Source of the DNA: Siphonodentalium dalli
Lineage: Eukaryota; Mollusca; Scaphopoda; Gadilida; Siphonodentaliidae
Length of the DNA stretch: 64,000 bases
Assembly (NCBI GenBank): GCA_032622095.1
Contig: CP136063.1
Location: 75,119,980 to 75,183,979 of the forward strand
Reading direction: 5' to 3'
Translations under genes and position numbers: made by a program
The notes under the pieces: model-generated
Told to the model about the DNA's origin: nothing
Databases searched by the model: none
The model's input: only the letters and a program-made list of their open reading frames with translations
In this document: positions 21,817 through 34,572 of the stretch, one piece after another
Layout: each line of letters begins with the position of its first letter
Numbering within the stretch: the first letter of the stretch is position 1

Positions 21817-22836
21817 CTGGGCGGCGGAGCGGGGGGAACAGGCGGCACGTGCCCCCCCCCCCCCCACTTTTCCCCCCAATTATGGGTACATAATCTTTCA
21901 ATACTAAATACATTGGAGAAAATAATTTTTTATTCCCAAGAAAACATTCCATTAGTAGACAAATGTGTTTAATCTTATCAGTTATGCCACTATGGCTAGC
22001 AAGAAAGATAGTTAATCCCTTGGTCAGTATTGACACTGTGTCTGAGTAATTGCCCTCTGGGAATTTAACTACAGACTTTGGGTTCTTTGTAGAGCTCATG
22101 TCTTCTGGGGGCACCATCATAGCCATGTCTTGGATGCAGCAACTTGTCTAATTAAAATCACATTCATCATCCCAATCAAAGGTTTAAATTTGAGTGTCTT
22201 CAATAAAAGTGCAAACCTGGGGCAAGGCAGGTATACAATTTCATGCCAAAGTGGTCAAACTCCTGATATGAGATCACTTGCTATATACAATATCAGTTGA
22301 TGCTGAGTATTCATTGGAATAACTTGACTATGATTTTTATCAACTTAGCTAATTCGTTATTACCGAGAAATAAGAAGAGTTAGAATAATTATTTTCTACA
22401 TGAAGTTTACTGTGTATATGCAAGTGTTTGTGTACATATATATTATAGTGTTATTTAATATTCAAAGTTACTTGTGATTCTTGTTTCTTCGATATCAACG
22501 GTTGTCGTATGTGGCGTGAATTGGATTATACAGTATAGTGTATACTAATTTCATCATAACATTTATGACAAAGGACGCAAGTTTTGGAAGTTGTATCAAC
22601 GTCATAGGTCATCGTTCACACATTGGCTGCAACAATAAGTTAGTATAGCAGAGTAGCGTCATTTAAACTCTTTCTTATTTTCTACCCCCATAATGGTACA
22701 TGATGTAGCCACGAGTAACATCATACTAAACAATCTTTGCGCTGGCGCATATTGGAACAGTTTTCAATTCATTCATGTAGTATTTTTTTTTAAATGGTCC
22801 CCCCCCCCCACTTTTTTGTAGCTTCCGCCGCCCCTG
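21817..22836. mobile_element. hAT-like element with perfect 8-bp target duplication
   Basis: About 1,020 bp with GC-rich inverted ends (CTGGGCGGCGGAGC left, GCTTCCGCCGCCCCTG right), each next to a C-rich run. ACACATCC flanks both sides (21809-21816 and 22837-22844). It interrupts the LINE ORF1 relic. I see no transposase; the interior is AT-rich with no recognisable domain. Confidence 0.88.
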
Positions 22837-22984
22837 ACACATCCTATTCATGTTTACCCTGTTGCTTCAAAACAAAAATCGCCAAAAATCACTCAATGTT
22901 TCGACTCTCTGAAAGAGCGGTTCATATTTGAACGTTCAACGTTAGACCAGAGTATTTATGGATTGAAGCTGTCGGTTGGGTAAC

Positions 22985-23291
22985 AGATGCATGACATTCT
23001 GCCTCACCCGCCTGCCATCAGCTTGACGCATTGAAGAATGTTCATGCGTGATTCATCAAATATTATAAATACCTTGTCAATGCAAAATCTGATGAAAATA
23101 CTTTAAATATTTCGATGTACAGCCTCGGTAATTTAATGTAATTTATTTGCAATTAATTATGTATTCTTGCACTACTGTTATGCGATTTATAGTATGCTTG
23201 CGCACTAATCGGTTCTTGAATTTATATCCCTGACTCCAAGCGGCAACATTTCCTCTTGTGTGTTTTATTAGTACATAACTCATTGTTTTAA
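22985..23291. other. No gene seen
   Basis: Short AT-rich stretch between the retrotransposon relic and a TTAA-flanked element. Nothing recognised. Confidence 0.5.
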
Positions 23292-23683
23292 CCCTTTACC
23301 CAACAGAACGGCCCTGTGCCAATGCATTCTCTTATATATGCGAGTCGACCATAGGTCGCCTCGCATATATAAGAGAATGCATTGGCTTAACACATTAAAA
23401 ATTATAAAATTGTTAAAGAATGTAAGAAAAAATGGTAAAAAGTGTTAAAAAAAGATTTTTTTTAGGCCAATGCATTCTCTTATATATGCGAGGCGACCTA
23501 TGGTCGACTCGCATATATAAGAGAATGCATTGGCACAGGGCATAACTGTAACTATCACAATGTAGTCAAGGAGCCGGTTCCAATGATATCCATATTTGTA
23601 TGGTTCTATTGAGACAGACCGAAGATATTTTAGGCTGTTGAAGCTTTATTTGGCCGGTTTTGGCCGGTTTGTTGGGTAAAGGG
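23292..23683. mobile_element. piggyBac-like MITE with palindrome module, family B copy 1
   Basis: 392 bp flanked by TTAA on both sides (23288-23291 and 23684-23687), with inverted ends CCCTTTACCCAACA. TTAA duplication and CCCT ends fit piggyBac-type transposition. Two 67-bp palindromes (23319-23385 and 23467-23533) lie near the left end in inverted orientation. About 150 bp of non-palindromic sequence ending in repeated GGCCGGTTTT follows. Nearly identical to 60424-60815, so probably recent. Confidence 0.9.
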
Positions 23684-23719
23684 TTAATCTAATCAACTGT
23701 ATGATTTATATACATGTAC

Positions 23720-23830
23720 ACAGTTGTTTCCCTACGATATGTGATACCTGATTCTGTTCTTGGTCGCTATTGCCAAGCGACTATAACGACGATAAACCCC
23801 CAATAAATCAATCTACATAAAACTTTCAGT
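23720..23830. repeat. SINE-like 3' tail fragment
   Basis: TTGCCAAGCGACTATAACG followed by ATAAACCCCCAATAAATC resembles the tails of the repeats at 30290-30632 and 56365-56670. The tRNA-like head is absent. Confidence 0.5.
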
Positions 23831-24749
23831 ACCGTTTTGCTTCTTGTTTGGGAAATATAAACACAATAAGCCAACATGTTTTGCAAGAATCGTTGGAAGA
23901 AATGTATGCCCAATTTGGGGACAATGTGAATCGAGTTTTATTAACGCAGCATAGTGTGCACTACTCACAGGTGTGGTTCAAACATTAGTTTCCTTTGATG
24001 TTCATGTATTTATTCCCAATACAATTATGTCACTACCATCAGAGTGTACATGTATTTGTTGTCAATATATTCCGCTTCTAGAATTTCAAAGTAAATTATA
24101 TGTATTGATTATATGTCCAGGAATGGCGTACAAGCCGCTAGAGTGCCCATAGCAACTAGATTGTCTATAGCAACAGCGGACGTACTAATTTTTTCCCTTG
24201 TCGGAAAGCGGTTCGGTACCCACCAGCCGATCGGAGTCAACCAGTTGTTTCTTTTCTGTTCCTATTATTGTTCAAATTGTTGTATTATCAAAATTTGAAA
24301 TGCCTCATAATATAGCAACATTGAGCATTAATAAGGCGCATATAAACAAAAATAGAATACCTACAGTTTTTCTTTTGAATACCTGAAACATCTCATTCGT
24401 GTCTGGAACGCTAGCAGCAGCTCGTGAAAATTCGATATTTCTTTCCAGATCTCGTGAGGTATTTCGGTATTTAAACAAAAACTCTAGGTATTATCTATAT
24501 GTAGCAATCTTCCAGATTACGTGCATAATCTCATACCGCAAGCATTGTGGGGTTTGTTTTTCCGGAACCTGCCCAATTATCTAAAGCATACAAACACGTC
24601 GATTATTTGTTCCACAATGATTGTAACCATGCCAATAGTACACATATACATGTATAGCGATTACGGTCACGTAAGGTAGGTGTGCTGCCTCACTATGATA
24701 CAGTTTGGTGACAATTGACGGTCATTGTTACTGTGGCACAATCAGGTGT
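23831..24749. other. No gene; includes a small dispersed repeat
   Basis: Positions about 24500-24625 match 27970-28085 (shared TTCCAGATTAC, AATTATCTAA and ACACGTCGATTAT). No coding region recognised. Confidence 0.5.
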
Positions 24750-25215
24750 GTAGCTTGACGCCTGATCCGCGTACAATGAGTCTGCATGGTCCAATTATTC
24801 GGATATGGCTCATTCGAGCTTCCAAATTGGGTCAATAAGGAGATAAAAGATAGGTTGACAAATACAGAAAATATTGATATACCGGCTTCATATGCTCTGA
24901 CAAATATACCTGCCATGGTCACAACCATTTTCCACCTTTTTTTTTAATTTTTTGGCATTTTATTTCTACCATAACAGGAATAGATTAAAACGGAACGCTC
25001 TTTTTTGTTCCGTGCTGTGAAAATGTGGTCTTTTTTGGGAGCCAAACATCGTGTTCAAAGTTGTATTTTGTATGATATCAATTCGTCTTTATGGGACACA
25101 TAATGCTTGTAGAAAGTTAGTTGAAGTATTTATCGACCTATTTCGATACCGAAAATATTTCAAAAGCTAATATTATTAGGGTTTTTTGGGGGGCACAAAC
25201 CGCCATGCTTCAAGA
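24750..25215 (+). repeat. Dispersed repeat family H, copy 2
   Basis: Homologous to 15240-15690 in the same orientation, ending near the shared CAAACCGCCATG. It has drifted by many substitutions and small indels, so it is an older duplication. No product. Confidence 0.75.
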
Positions 25216-25708
25216 TGGAGGTAAAGTCGTATCATTTGGATGGGAGAATTCAGTGGTAATTTTCGGGGAAAGTTTACTAAAACGTTACAAAGCGTAGGTG
25301 ACCATATCATATCTTATTGGAGAGCAGAGTTTTTATTTTCGACCCAGTATGGATATTATTAAGAAGTATGTCAACGGAACATGATTGTTTACAAATGTTT
25401 CCATCAAATTTCAAATGCCACATAATAAAATAAAAACATCCACTTCGCGTTGTCACTAAACATATGTTCACACTGTACAACAAGACAGGACTCGGTCTTC
25501 TGTACTTTGTAAGTATTGAGTAATCTTTACTCGAAAATTAACACTAAATTGTCCATTAAAATGTTGACAATTTACCTCCCTCTTAAACAGTCGGTTCCCA
25601 CAAACGGCTGATTTTTACTCAACACTCAGCTGCGATATATTTTCTTTTACATGACAATTCTCTAGTTGCATGGTCGCTCGGAATTTTACTCGATTATAAC
25701 AATCCCTA

Positions 25709-26232
25709 GATCATGCCATGAATCTCTACTCTGGCTAATTTATGCCCGTAGAGATCATATTCCACCAATACAAAACAATGGAACTTTTTTAAGTTTCTAC
25801 AGGGAACCTTATAAAGTCGAAAAAATAACGCGGGGAATATATCTCTTGGTTATTATCCATTCCTTAATAATTTACTTCACTGTAGGTTAAGGTCACAACT
25901 CGAAATTTCACGATTTAAGTGACTTTGTGTATGTGAGCCAGTTGGCTTTGCATCGCTTGCAATTATGGATTTTTTCCTGGGTAATTAATTTGATCTTTAT
26001 TGCGGTATTGACTCGCAAAAGTCATAGAAAAGCATGAAATTTTGAGTTGGGACATTCACCTACAGTGAAGTGCATTATTAAGGAACAGATAATAACTAAG
26101 AAATATATATACCCGCGTTATTTTTTCGACTTTATAAGATTCCCTGTCAAAACTTCAAAAAGTTCAAAAGTTTTGTACTCTGGAATATGATCTCTACGGG
26201 CGTTAACCAGAGTAGATATGCATGACATTATC
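25709..26232. mobile_element. Long foldback element, family G copy 1
   Basis: The left arm (from GATCATGCCATGAATC) and right arm (ending near ATGACATTATC) are inverted copies of about 220 bp around a ~75-bp centre. Related copies lie at 53279-53800 and, as a half, at 54750-54945. Short open frames inside arise from the repeat and are not genes. Confidence 0.85.
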
Positions 26233-27139
26233 TAAACAATCCCCCGTATAAGAGACTATGCTAATACACTCACAGTGCATGTTAATTAAGGCATGTTAAT
26301 CTCAGTTTCTCAATTAATTTGGACGAGTGTTCCAACAAACGCTCCAACCTACCAAGAAAACATGTAACGGTGAGAATTATAACAAGGCGTTTTAGTAGCA
26401 TCTAATAATGACTTAAGTCAACGAATATAGGTTAGAATGAACTAAATAATAGAATTATGTCCCTTTCGTTATTACACCCAATCTCGAATACGAGTTAAAA
26501 ACAATTCTGGCACGCGATTGGCGTATATTTCAATTAAATTTACAAATTCAAAAAATATAATACCCATGTCATGTAAAATGTGCGTTTTCTCCAGTCTGAA
26601 ATGCGTTCGCGTCAAATCAATGACGGCAGAATAAGGCTGGGTATTTGCTTTCGTCAGCCGTTTAATTTTTTTGCAAAAAGTGGGGTAGTGTGGAAAACGT
26701 GTGTTGAATAGTTGAACAAGGTATGGCTCATACATACCGCACTCATGCATGGCAAAAGATTCGAGAAGGTTGGGGCTTCACGACATTTATGATTTCGTGC
26801 AATTCGCATGTAGTAAATTTAGTGGGCGTGGCCAAACGTTAACACTGAGGCCTATGGAAAACATTTATTTCATTCTAACCTATATTATATAATTTAAGGA
26901 GAGGTATATTAACATAGAATACGATTTTAATGTTAATACCTACATTATTTATAAAATGATTGAAAAATTCATAATTATGGGGATCAGACTGTCGGAGACT
27001 GGTTCATTTGTACATCCCAATATTGATCATTAAATGTATATGTATTGTCTTTTTGTCATAATATTGATGAAGACAAATAAATAATAGTGAAGCAATACAC
27101 ATGTTATGACATCGTAAATATGATACTTGTGATACCAGC
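26233..27139. other. No gene supported
   Basis: Holds an unrecognised 92-residue minus-strand frame (26472-26750) with no family I can name. The frame is plausible as an exon only in length. Otherwise AT-rich. Confidence 0.4.
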
Positions 27140-27850
27140 CAATGCGTATATATATATACTGGCGATCACTAGTCTCGACAGATTTAAGAAGTCGGTCAAG
27201 TGTAGGCTTGAAGACCTATCCATACAAGAATGGAGAGGTACATTATCTAATTCAAATAAGTATGCCTTTTACAGAATTATAAAACACGATTTCACCAAAG
27301 AAAAATTCCTCTCTTTCGTGAAAAGCGACACCGTCCAAATACTTCTGAAATTTCGTACCCGCAACCACCACTTACCAATCGAATCTGGTGTATGGATTAA
27401 CTCAGATTATTCCGATAGACTATGTATTCTATGTGGTACAAATACAGGGGAGGAATTCCAAGTAATATTGCAATGCCCGTGTTTAAAAGACATGTGAGTC
27501 AAATACATAAACAAATACTATTATTGTAGACTAAATACCATCAAATTAAGCGAACGATTTATCTGTAAACGACGTAAAACCTTGAAAAACCTTTCTTTAT
27601 TCATTAGACGGGTCCTGATTTTATTCAAAAACTGCTGAGGTATACTATATACGTAATACATTAAAATCCGACATTTGCACAACCATTGGCTGTTCTCAAT
27701 CAACTGTTTTTATTAAAATATGTGTAAATTCACCGCGCACCACTTTTGTAATTTGCACAGAAATGATATGCACTGTTCAATTGTATTCCTCTACGCTCTA
27801 TTGTGTCATATTTGACGATGTGAGTGAATAAATAAATTGAATTGAATTGA
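27140..27850 (+). pseudogene. LINE 3' end: zinc-finger-like tail of reverse transcriptase ORF
   Basis: An open frame contains LLKFRTRNHHLPIESGVW, then RLCILCGTNTGEEFQVILQC, the Cys/His-type tail commonly found after the reverse transcriptase of CR1/Jockey-like elements. After a stop at 27495 the frame resumes with LNTIKLSERFICKRRKTLKN-like sequence to about 27640. The copy appears to end in short ATTGA repeats near 27835-27850, as is usual for LINE 3' ends. 5'-truncated and inactive. Confidence 0.75.
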
Positions 27851-27929
27851 TACCCTGTGCGCCAAGCAGCTACGAAATAAACCGCCCGGTTTATGAAAAA
27901 ATAATAACCCGACTGGTGCATGAGTATGA

Positions 27930-28085
27930 TGACATGATAGCATCCATCTTCCAGATTACATGATAGCATCCATCTTCCAGATTACATGCGTGATAATCTC
28001 GTATCACAGGCACTGTTTTTTCGTAACGTACGCAATTATCTAACGCAAACACGTCGATTATATGGTCCACAATGATTGTAACCAG
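27930..28085. repeat. Small dispersed and locally duplicated repeat
   Basis: GATAGCATCCATCTTCCAG occurs twice, about 28 bp apart, near 27936-27985. The following ~100 bp matches 24500-24625. Confidence 0.65.
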
Positions 28086-28446
28086 ATAGGACCATGTGTG
28101 ACACGATATCATAGCATAGTACGTTTGATTGCTCTTATATGCTACGGAAAAACAGCATCAATTATTTACGTTATCGCCATTGTTGCTGGCATGTAGAACT
28201 GTAGGACCACACCGTTCGGATGGAACAAGTTATCGGTCCGATGTACGCAGCATGGAGACACGACACAAATCGATTCTAATGTCAGATCTACACCTGCGGT
28301 ATAGGGCTATAATAGAACGGGACGAAATGGCCTCTTTTCTGCTTTAGCCAGGTTCCTTGAATGAATGAGTGAATGCTTTATATTCTCAGCCATTTGTACA
28401 TGGGACATGAGACAATTATTTACACTATTTGCATAATTTTTTTATA

Positions 28447-28908
28447 TGTGACCCGCCATATCAAATCCAGTCGTACGTAAGTCGGGATTTTTTTACCCTG
28501 TGCCAATGCATTCTCTTATTTATGCGAGTCGACCATAGGTCGCCTCGCATATATAAGAGAATGCATTGCCCTAACAATTTTTAATCAATTTTTTTAAATA
28601 AATGTTTCTTACAATTTTTACGACATAAAATAGAAAACATCCATTACCCTGCAGGGAGCCCCACACATATATAGAACCATATAGAAGAGTGTCGCCTGCT
28701 CAGGTTTTTCTGGGGCTCTGTATGGGTGAAATTATAAAATTGTTAAAGAATACAAGAACAAATTATTAAAATTGTAAAAAATTGTTAGGCCAAGGCATTC
28801 TCTTATATATGCTAGTCGACCATATGTCGCCTCGCATATATAAGATAATGCATTGGCACAGGGTAAAACAATCCCGACTTACGACTGGATTTGATATGGC
28901 GGGTCACA
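28447..28908. mobile_element. Palindrome-bearing MITE, family A copy 2
   Basis: 462 bp with TGTGACCCGCC ends and TATA on both flanks. Two 67-bp palindromes in inverted orientation carry a few substitutions (TTATTTATGCG in one). The internal spacer is inverted relative to copies 1, 3 and 6. Confidence 0.9.
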
Positions 28909-30289
28909 TATAACATTACGAAACGGATAGTTTCAGCCGTAACATTGTACAGCTACATGCAATACAGTGGACTAAACAAACATGCAATATTAAATAACAT
29001 ACACACCGAACATATACAATACATGCAAACGAGTAACAATACAAATGCCTTATTTTCAACATATCCTCGCGCAAACACCCACATAATCGACCTATAAAGT
29101 TAAATAGGTTCACACTGGATGCATACCGCTATTTCGTTTTATGGTGCGGCCGTGCGGGTCACAGTCAAAACACGTGTTAAGGGGGGTACACCTGAAATGT
29201 TGTGGGTTGGATTCTTTGTGTCATTGTCAGCGCATAATCTGAATGGAATCGCCTCATTATGTGTCGATAATATGACTAAAACGCTCTCACTTTCAGCACA
29301 TTATCGACTCAAATAGGCGAATGTAAGCACATTATATCTGCCTAAAACACGTTATATTATAAGCAGGTGGTGTGCGGGTTTTGGAGAGAACATGCTGTTA
29401 TGTTCGTTGAAAAAACATGGGGCATAGATCTTAAACAGCATTCATGTGTCTGCCCTGGGGTCAATACTATGAACAATTTTATACCTGTAAATACAAATTG
29501 TATTTATTAATTTGTAATTACAAATTTGTGTTAACTGTCACAGTGGTTTCATAGTACAGGGAAAATTTAGCCGTATTATTGTAATACCTTAGACTGGGCG
29601 AGAGGTGAAACCCCTAAAAGGCAGCTGTAAAACTTAGAAAAAACTAACTCCCCACTCTGCTCCCATGCACATGTTATCAGTGTTATCTGAATACCAGTTC
29701 AAATTAGACGGACATGTATATAGAGCTAAAATAACTGACAACAATTTATATGGGGAAGTTACAATGCGTGCTATCATATTGTGATTAGTGAGAACGCCGG
29801 TACTATGAAACGATGAGCTAACAAAATCTCGCAAATTTCACAAAGATCTACTGTTGATTATTGTAGATTGCTTACGGACAAACTTTTGCCTGTGAGTGAT
29901 TAACAATATATTGAATCACGGCGGGCCAAAGTTACAAAAGAAATAACCAATCATAAGTTGAGAGGTGAACGCTTATCCGAGCTATCCAATCGGTTCACGG
30001 ATTGCTAAGTTGATGACCACTTGTCTGCGCAAGTTAACAATTAAACGGTTCGTTTGTAGTGTGTATATGTAAGTACAAGTCAGTGTAATACCGAGTACTA
30101 CAAACATTTTGGTATCATTGTTTTTACAAATTACAAATTTACAATCATTCAGTTTGTGAAAATAAAATATTATATTTTGATGGTATAGCATTGTATATAT
30201 TGTGACCATCCTATTATTTCAAACTGATCCGCTACTCTTATCATAACACATCGAGGCAGTAACGTGGCTCCATTTTATCGGGAGGGGTG
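28909..30289. other. No gene; one short foldback
   Basis: A ~108-bp imperfect foldback at 29454-29561 starts GGGGTCAATACTATGAA. The same end appears inverted at about 32405-32425 (TTCATAGTATTGACCCC). Nothing else recognised. Confidence 0.45.
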
Positions 30290-30632
30290 TATCGAAGCAG
30301 GGACGTGCTAATGGTCTCGGTTATAGGATTGGTGCGGTAGAGTGCCAGTCGGTAGAATGACAGGTGCACTACACTGTTACATGCCGTCCAGCGCTGACGA
30401 AGCTGGTTCTAACCCGTCATATGGAGGGTGACCGGAATCGTGTATCTGGGCAAGTTTGTCATTTGCTTTCCGGGGGTCGGTGGTTTCTACACGCAGTGGG
30501 ACGATTTCTCGGTGAAATCGAGCCTCTGGGTGGTCTTTCAACAACCCGTAAAATTGACAACGTCGTGTGTGGCATAGCGACTAGAACGTTGATAAACCCT
30601 AATAAACCAAACCAAACCAATAGGAGTGTCAT
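30290..30632 (+). repeat. SINE-like element
   Basis: Contains GGTTCTAACCC near 30404, resembling an RNA polymerase III B box. The downstream body aligns with 56500-56660 (GTGTATCTGGG, GTTTGTCATTTGCTTT, TTTCTAC, GCAG), and a tail has AGCGACTAGAACG and repeated AAACC. A tRNA-derived SINE is the best reading; the A box is unclear. Confidence 0.65.
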
Positions 30633-32789
30633 TTTATAATTTCAAACTGCTCCGATATCTTATAATATATCTAGATAGGGACGTGGCTATATGGGCTCAG
30701 TTTGACGACGGGGTGTCCATCCTATAATTTCCATATGCACCCTTTGAACAAAACAATGCCTATAAATTCCACATAACGATGGAATCGTATATCAAGAGGA
30801 AAGTATTTTAATTTTTCTACGCTGATAACAAAACTTAGACAATATGACTAACATATGTTAGTCAAACGTTTTTCCTCAGGATGACTGACTTAGTTCAGCC
30901 AACATGACTGAGGCATAACATTAATCAAAATTACTAGGGTGATGTTAGTCATAACGACTAAGAAATGGGGACTTTTCTTAGTCAATTGGAAGGCGTAAAT
31001 TAAAGTTTCTGAATTATGTGCAAATAATTCCAATAATTGACCAAAGTTACTCAAAACGTTTGTGACTAACACTAAGTTAGTCATATTTAGTCAATATGTC
31101 CAATCCAAGGGGCGGGGGTGCACAACTTACTGTTACAGCTTGAAAATCAGAAGCCAACTGGGGTAAACAATTTTATAATTGTTTATAATTGAGGGGTGGG
31201 GATACAGTTGGATATCGACGTTTCGAAAACAAAAGAGCATCTTGCCACGTCACTGCATTTATGCTCTAGTCATTTATGAAAAATGTGCTTGCATCTTCGT
31301 ATTCGTGTCCTTTACCGTGACCAAATGCATTCGCGTCGACGATTGAAACTCAAAGGATAATCCGCAAGGCATTCTTGAGCGAAAAATCATACTCACATTG
31401 GGAACACGCTTCATTTTTATCCATTCTTGGATATATCATTGATTATGGTAAGTACATGTTACATGCTAATGTTGGCTATAATCCGCAAGTATCACTCACT
31501 ATTTGTATTAATCACTAACTTTTGTCAGAGATGTTGTGACTCATACGATTTGGCGGCTACTCGCCCCATCCTATTCTGAACAGCTGTAATGTGTCAGGCA
31601 TCGTGTTCTCAAGACCACTATCGCCATGTCCCTGTTTATGAGATTTCCATTGATAACACATTTTCATAAGGGGGCTACATCCCTGCGAATCAGATGGTTA
31701 TATGCTCTGGTTTAAGGATGTGAAAATCGACAATTTATGTTTGACACCCTATATAGACATTCTAGACAAGTTCTTAACGTTGTAACTTTGAATAAATTGG
31801 GTAATTTCAGTAGTTACAAGGAACACATACTGCTACATCACATCCAAGCTGACACCCCATAAGGTTTGACAATTTCTAAATATAGGCCATTTCAATCCAA
31901 ACTTTTGACCTAAGGAGGTAAATATGCAAATGTTGGTCTAAAACAAAACATACCCCCTAATAAATTGTTGGGGAAAAAAAATAACAGAACAAGTTCAACC
32001 TATTGTTGTTGTAAAATTTCCAATTCATGTTGTTTCAGGTATCAAATTTCCAGCTGTTGAACGTGTTGATAAAATGTTTGGAGCGAGAAACATAACCCAA
32101 CCCCCTTGTCGCGACGTCCCTGTGGGTTGTACTTGAAATTTCCAGCTGACAAAATATTTTCCCGAGGGGGTGAATCGACCCCTTGTCGCCACGTCCCTGC
32201 GTATCATAGATATATATATTATCCGTATTAAGGGTGCGAATTATGTTTCATAGTACTCGAACATTCTTTGTGATTGGAGATATTTGTAAATACAAAGAAC
32301 ACGTACTATTTGTGATTTATGTTTGTAATCGTAGGTTCATAGTATTGGCGGAATGATAAATTGTTATTTCTTACAAACAATTGTAGATTCTTACAAAGAA
32401 AAAGTTTCATAGTATTGACCCCGGGTTGTAGGAATGTTTCAAACCTAGTTATATAAAAATTGCTAAATTGTTCAATATCACAGGGTTGGTCGAGCTAAGA
32501 ATTTCGAATAAAAGTTCTCTCGACGGTGCATCATTACACGACTTCGGAATTCCGTAAATTTACAATTTGTTAAATATTTATTCAGGGCTCCATTCCAATT
32601 TGTAATGAAACATATTAATTTTTATTTCGTATTAAGACTCTAGCGTGAACAATAACACGTTTAGGAATGATAAGTGTCATCTGTAATGATACTTAAAGTT
32701 TCTTTCGACATAAATTAGTTTTCTTTTATCATTTTTTATAATTCTTTCTTGCAATCTATAACAAATTTTCTCATTTTGTCTTATATTAT
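30633..32789. other. No gene; cluster of GACTAA/TTAGTC repeats
   Basis: At 30840-31095 GACTAA, TTAGTC and TTAGTCAT recur many times in both orientations; a smaller cluster is at 36300-36420. An inverted foldback end lies near 32405-32425. A degenerate repeat with CGACGTCCCTG occurs near 32110 and, modified, near 32185. No coding region recognised. Confidence 0.45.
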
Positions 32790-33273
32790 TTAAAGGGGTA
32801 CTGTACGCCATTTTCAATAGACTCCCGGTGATACCAACGATCTAATGTCGATAATATATAGAAAACTAAGAATTTGAGTCGAATCTGTATTCTGTTCGGG
32901 TTAATAGGTTTACTTAAAATTAAAGTTAATAATTTGATATAAATTTAATTTATAATACGAATTTCCGTTTACAAAACGTAATCAAAAATAATTCACGGAT
33001 AGTGGATTGGGGAACGCGTGGCACACATGTTCGCGTAAAAGTATATGGGACTAGTATGCATATAATATAATATATATTTGATACATTTGCTTCAATACTG
33101 TCCCAAAATTTCTCGGCAACGACACTTGGTATTTTCGCATTCCGGCTAATCTGCCACCCGTAACATTACTTCGTACTCGATAGACTTTCAAATAATAGAA
33201 ATCTGGTTACCTTATTATACGACGCAGATACTATAGAAACCAACAACAACATTTAAGTGCAGTTCCCCTTTAA
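32790..33273. mobile_element. Putative MITE with short inverted ends
   Basis: TTAAAGGGGTACTG at the left and CAGTTCCCCTTTAA at the right are inverted repeats about 480 bp apart. The interior is AT-rich without a gene. A related left end, AAAGAGGGACTGTACCC, occurs at 60830. Confidence 0.6.
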
Positions 33274-34110
33274 CATTTTTTTGAGTCGAGGAACCCACCC
33301 ATCAAAGCTCAGAGTGATCAAAGGATGAATTTTGTGACACTAGACCGCTGTGCGGGGTAGCGTCACTAAATTCACCCTCTGTGGGTCTCATTCTGGAAAT
33401 ATCCGGAACCATATCCTCATGCCTAGAGATGCCTAAAAGTTCATGATAGAGAAAATGCACAAATTGGAGTTATTTTATAAAACTAATCAGCAAAAAGTGT
33501 AAAACTCGTGGGTAAATGGGGATGGGTTGTGGTTAATAGGTTTTTTTGGAATTGTTATTATCAGCCCTGTGTATGAAATATTTTGGAATACCCCCACCCC
33601 CGATTTATCGAGGAAACTTAAAGAATAAATCAAAATGAGTTTATCTGTCAGTTGGGTACTAGTGTGAGGAAGATTATAGTGTTTTTGTCACTTCTGTTGA
33701 AATGTTGTTAATTTCACGCTGAATCCTGCCAAGTAATTAACTTGTCACACTCGTATCGAATTGTATATGAGTTCAAGTGGATTTAATAAATGTATCACAT
33801 GCTCTTCAAATCTTTAATCAAAGCCGTTCTTATTGTTCAGTCCTCATGATAAAATTAAAGGGCATTCTCAGTGAGTATATGTGAGAAACATTAAAAGTAT
33901 GTAAAGATATTATCACAATGAAGAACGTTGATATAAGTAGACAACTTTAATAATATTTTCACTATAAATAATTATCCAATAATGATATTAAACATTTTTT
34001 TTATTACACAATCCGACCCAAATTCCATGCATTAAACCCATTCTATAAATAATGATACGCGACGTTCAGTGCATAACAAGACATTGAGCCAAGTGGATCC
34101 AAATGTAATA
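33274..34110. other. No gene; fragment of family F
   Basis: Positions about 33285-33420 resemble part of the family F repeat (GAGTCGAGGAACCC, ATCAAAGCTCAGAG). The remainder is AT-rich and unrecognised. Confidence 0.45.
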
Positions 34111-34572
34111 TGTGACCCGCCATATCAAATCCAGTCGTAAGTCGGAATTTGTTTTACCCTGTGCCAATGCATTCTCTTATATATGCGAGTCGACCATAGG
34201 TCGCCTCGCATATATAAGAGAATGCATTGGCCTAACAATTTTTTACAATTTTAATAATTATTTCTTGTATTCTTTAACAATTTTATAATTTCACCCATAC
34301 AGAGCCCCAGACAAACATGAGCAGACGACACTCTTCTATATGCTTCTATATATGTGTGGGGCTCCCTGCAGGGTAATGGATGTTATTTATTTTATGTCCT
34401 AAAAATTGTAAGACTCATTTATTTTATTTTTTAAATGATAAAAAATTGTTAGGCCAATGCATTCTCTTATATATGCGAGGCGACCTATGGTCGACTCGCA
34501 TATATAAGAGAATGCATTGGCACAGGGTAAAAAAATACCGACTTACGACTGGATTTGAGATGGCGGGTCACA
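34111..34572. mobile_element. Palindrome-bearing MITE, family A copy 3
   Basis: 462 bp with TGTGACCCGCC ends, TA on both sides and two inverted 67-bp palindromes. The spacer is in the same orientation as copy 1. Confidence 0.9.

Larger units (their letters stand above)
20225..22984 (+). pseudogene. LINE ORF1 (zinc-knuckle gag-like) relic split by two insertions
   Basis: Begins MATQNKKIRK at 20225 and carries several stops. At about 20730-20880 it encodes paired CCHC-type zinc knuckles (VPNPLRCVSCKGYDHG, then ICARCSDSGHDNKDC), the hallmark of ORF1 nucleic-acid-binding proteins of Jockey/CR1-like retrotransposons. The frame is interrupted at 20973-21529 and 21817-22836 by hAT-like elements. 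On either side the protein continues (ITYSAAVSKK, then a Q/T/P-rich tail, then PVASKQKSPKITQCF to about 22984). No reverse transcriptase follows within recognisable distance. Confidence 0.85.

Noticed and set aside
21647-22126. 159-codon minus-strand frame
   Set aside because: Crosses the end of a hAT-like element and its C-run into LINE sequence, with no recognisable transposase motif.
29454-32428. A single ~3-kb transposon with GGGGTCAATACTATGAA ends
   Set aside because: The two ends are inverted, but each also has a local partner (TTCATAGTAC near 29550 and 32250). Two small foldbacks are more likely, and no coding region lies between.
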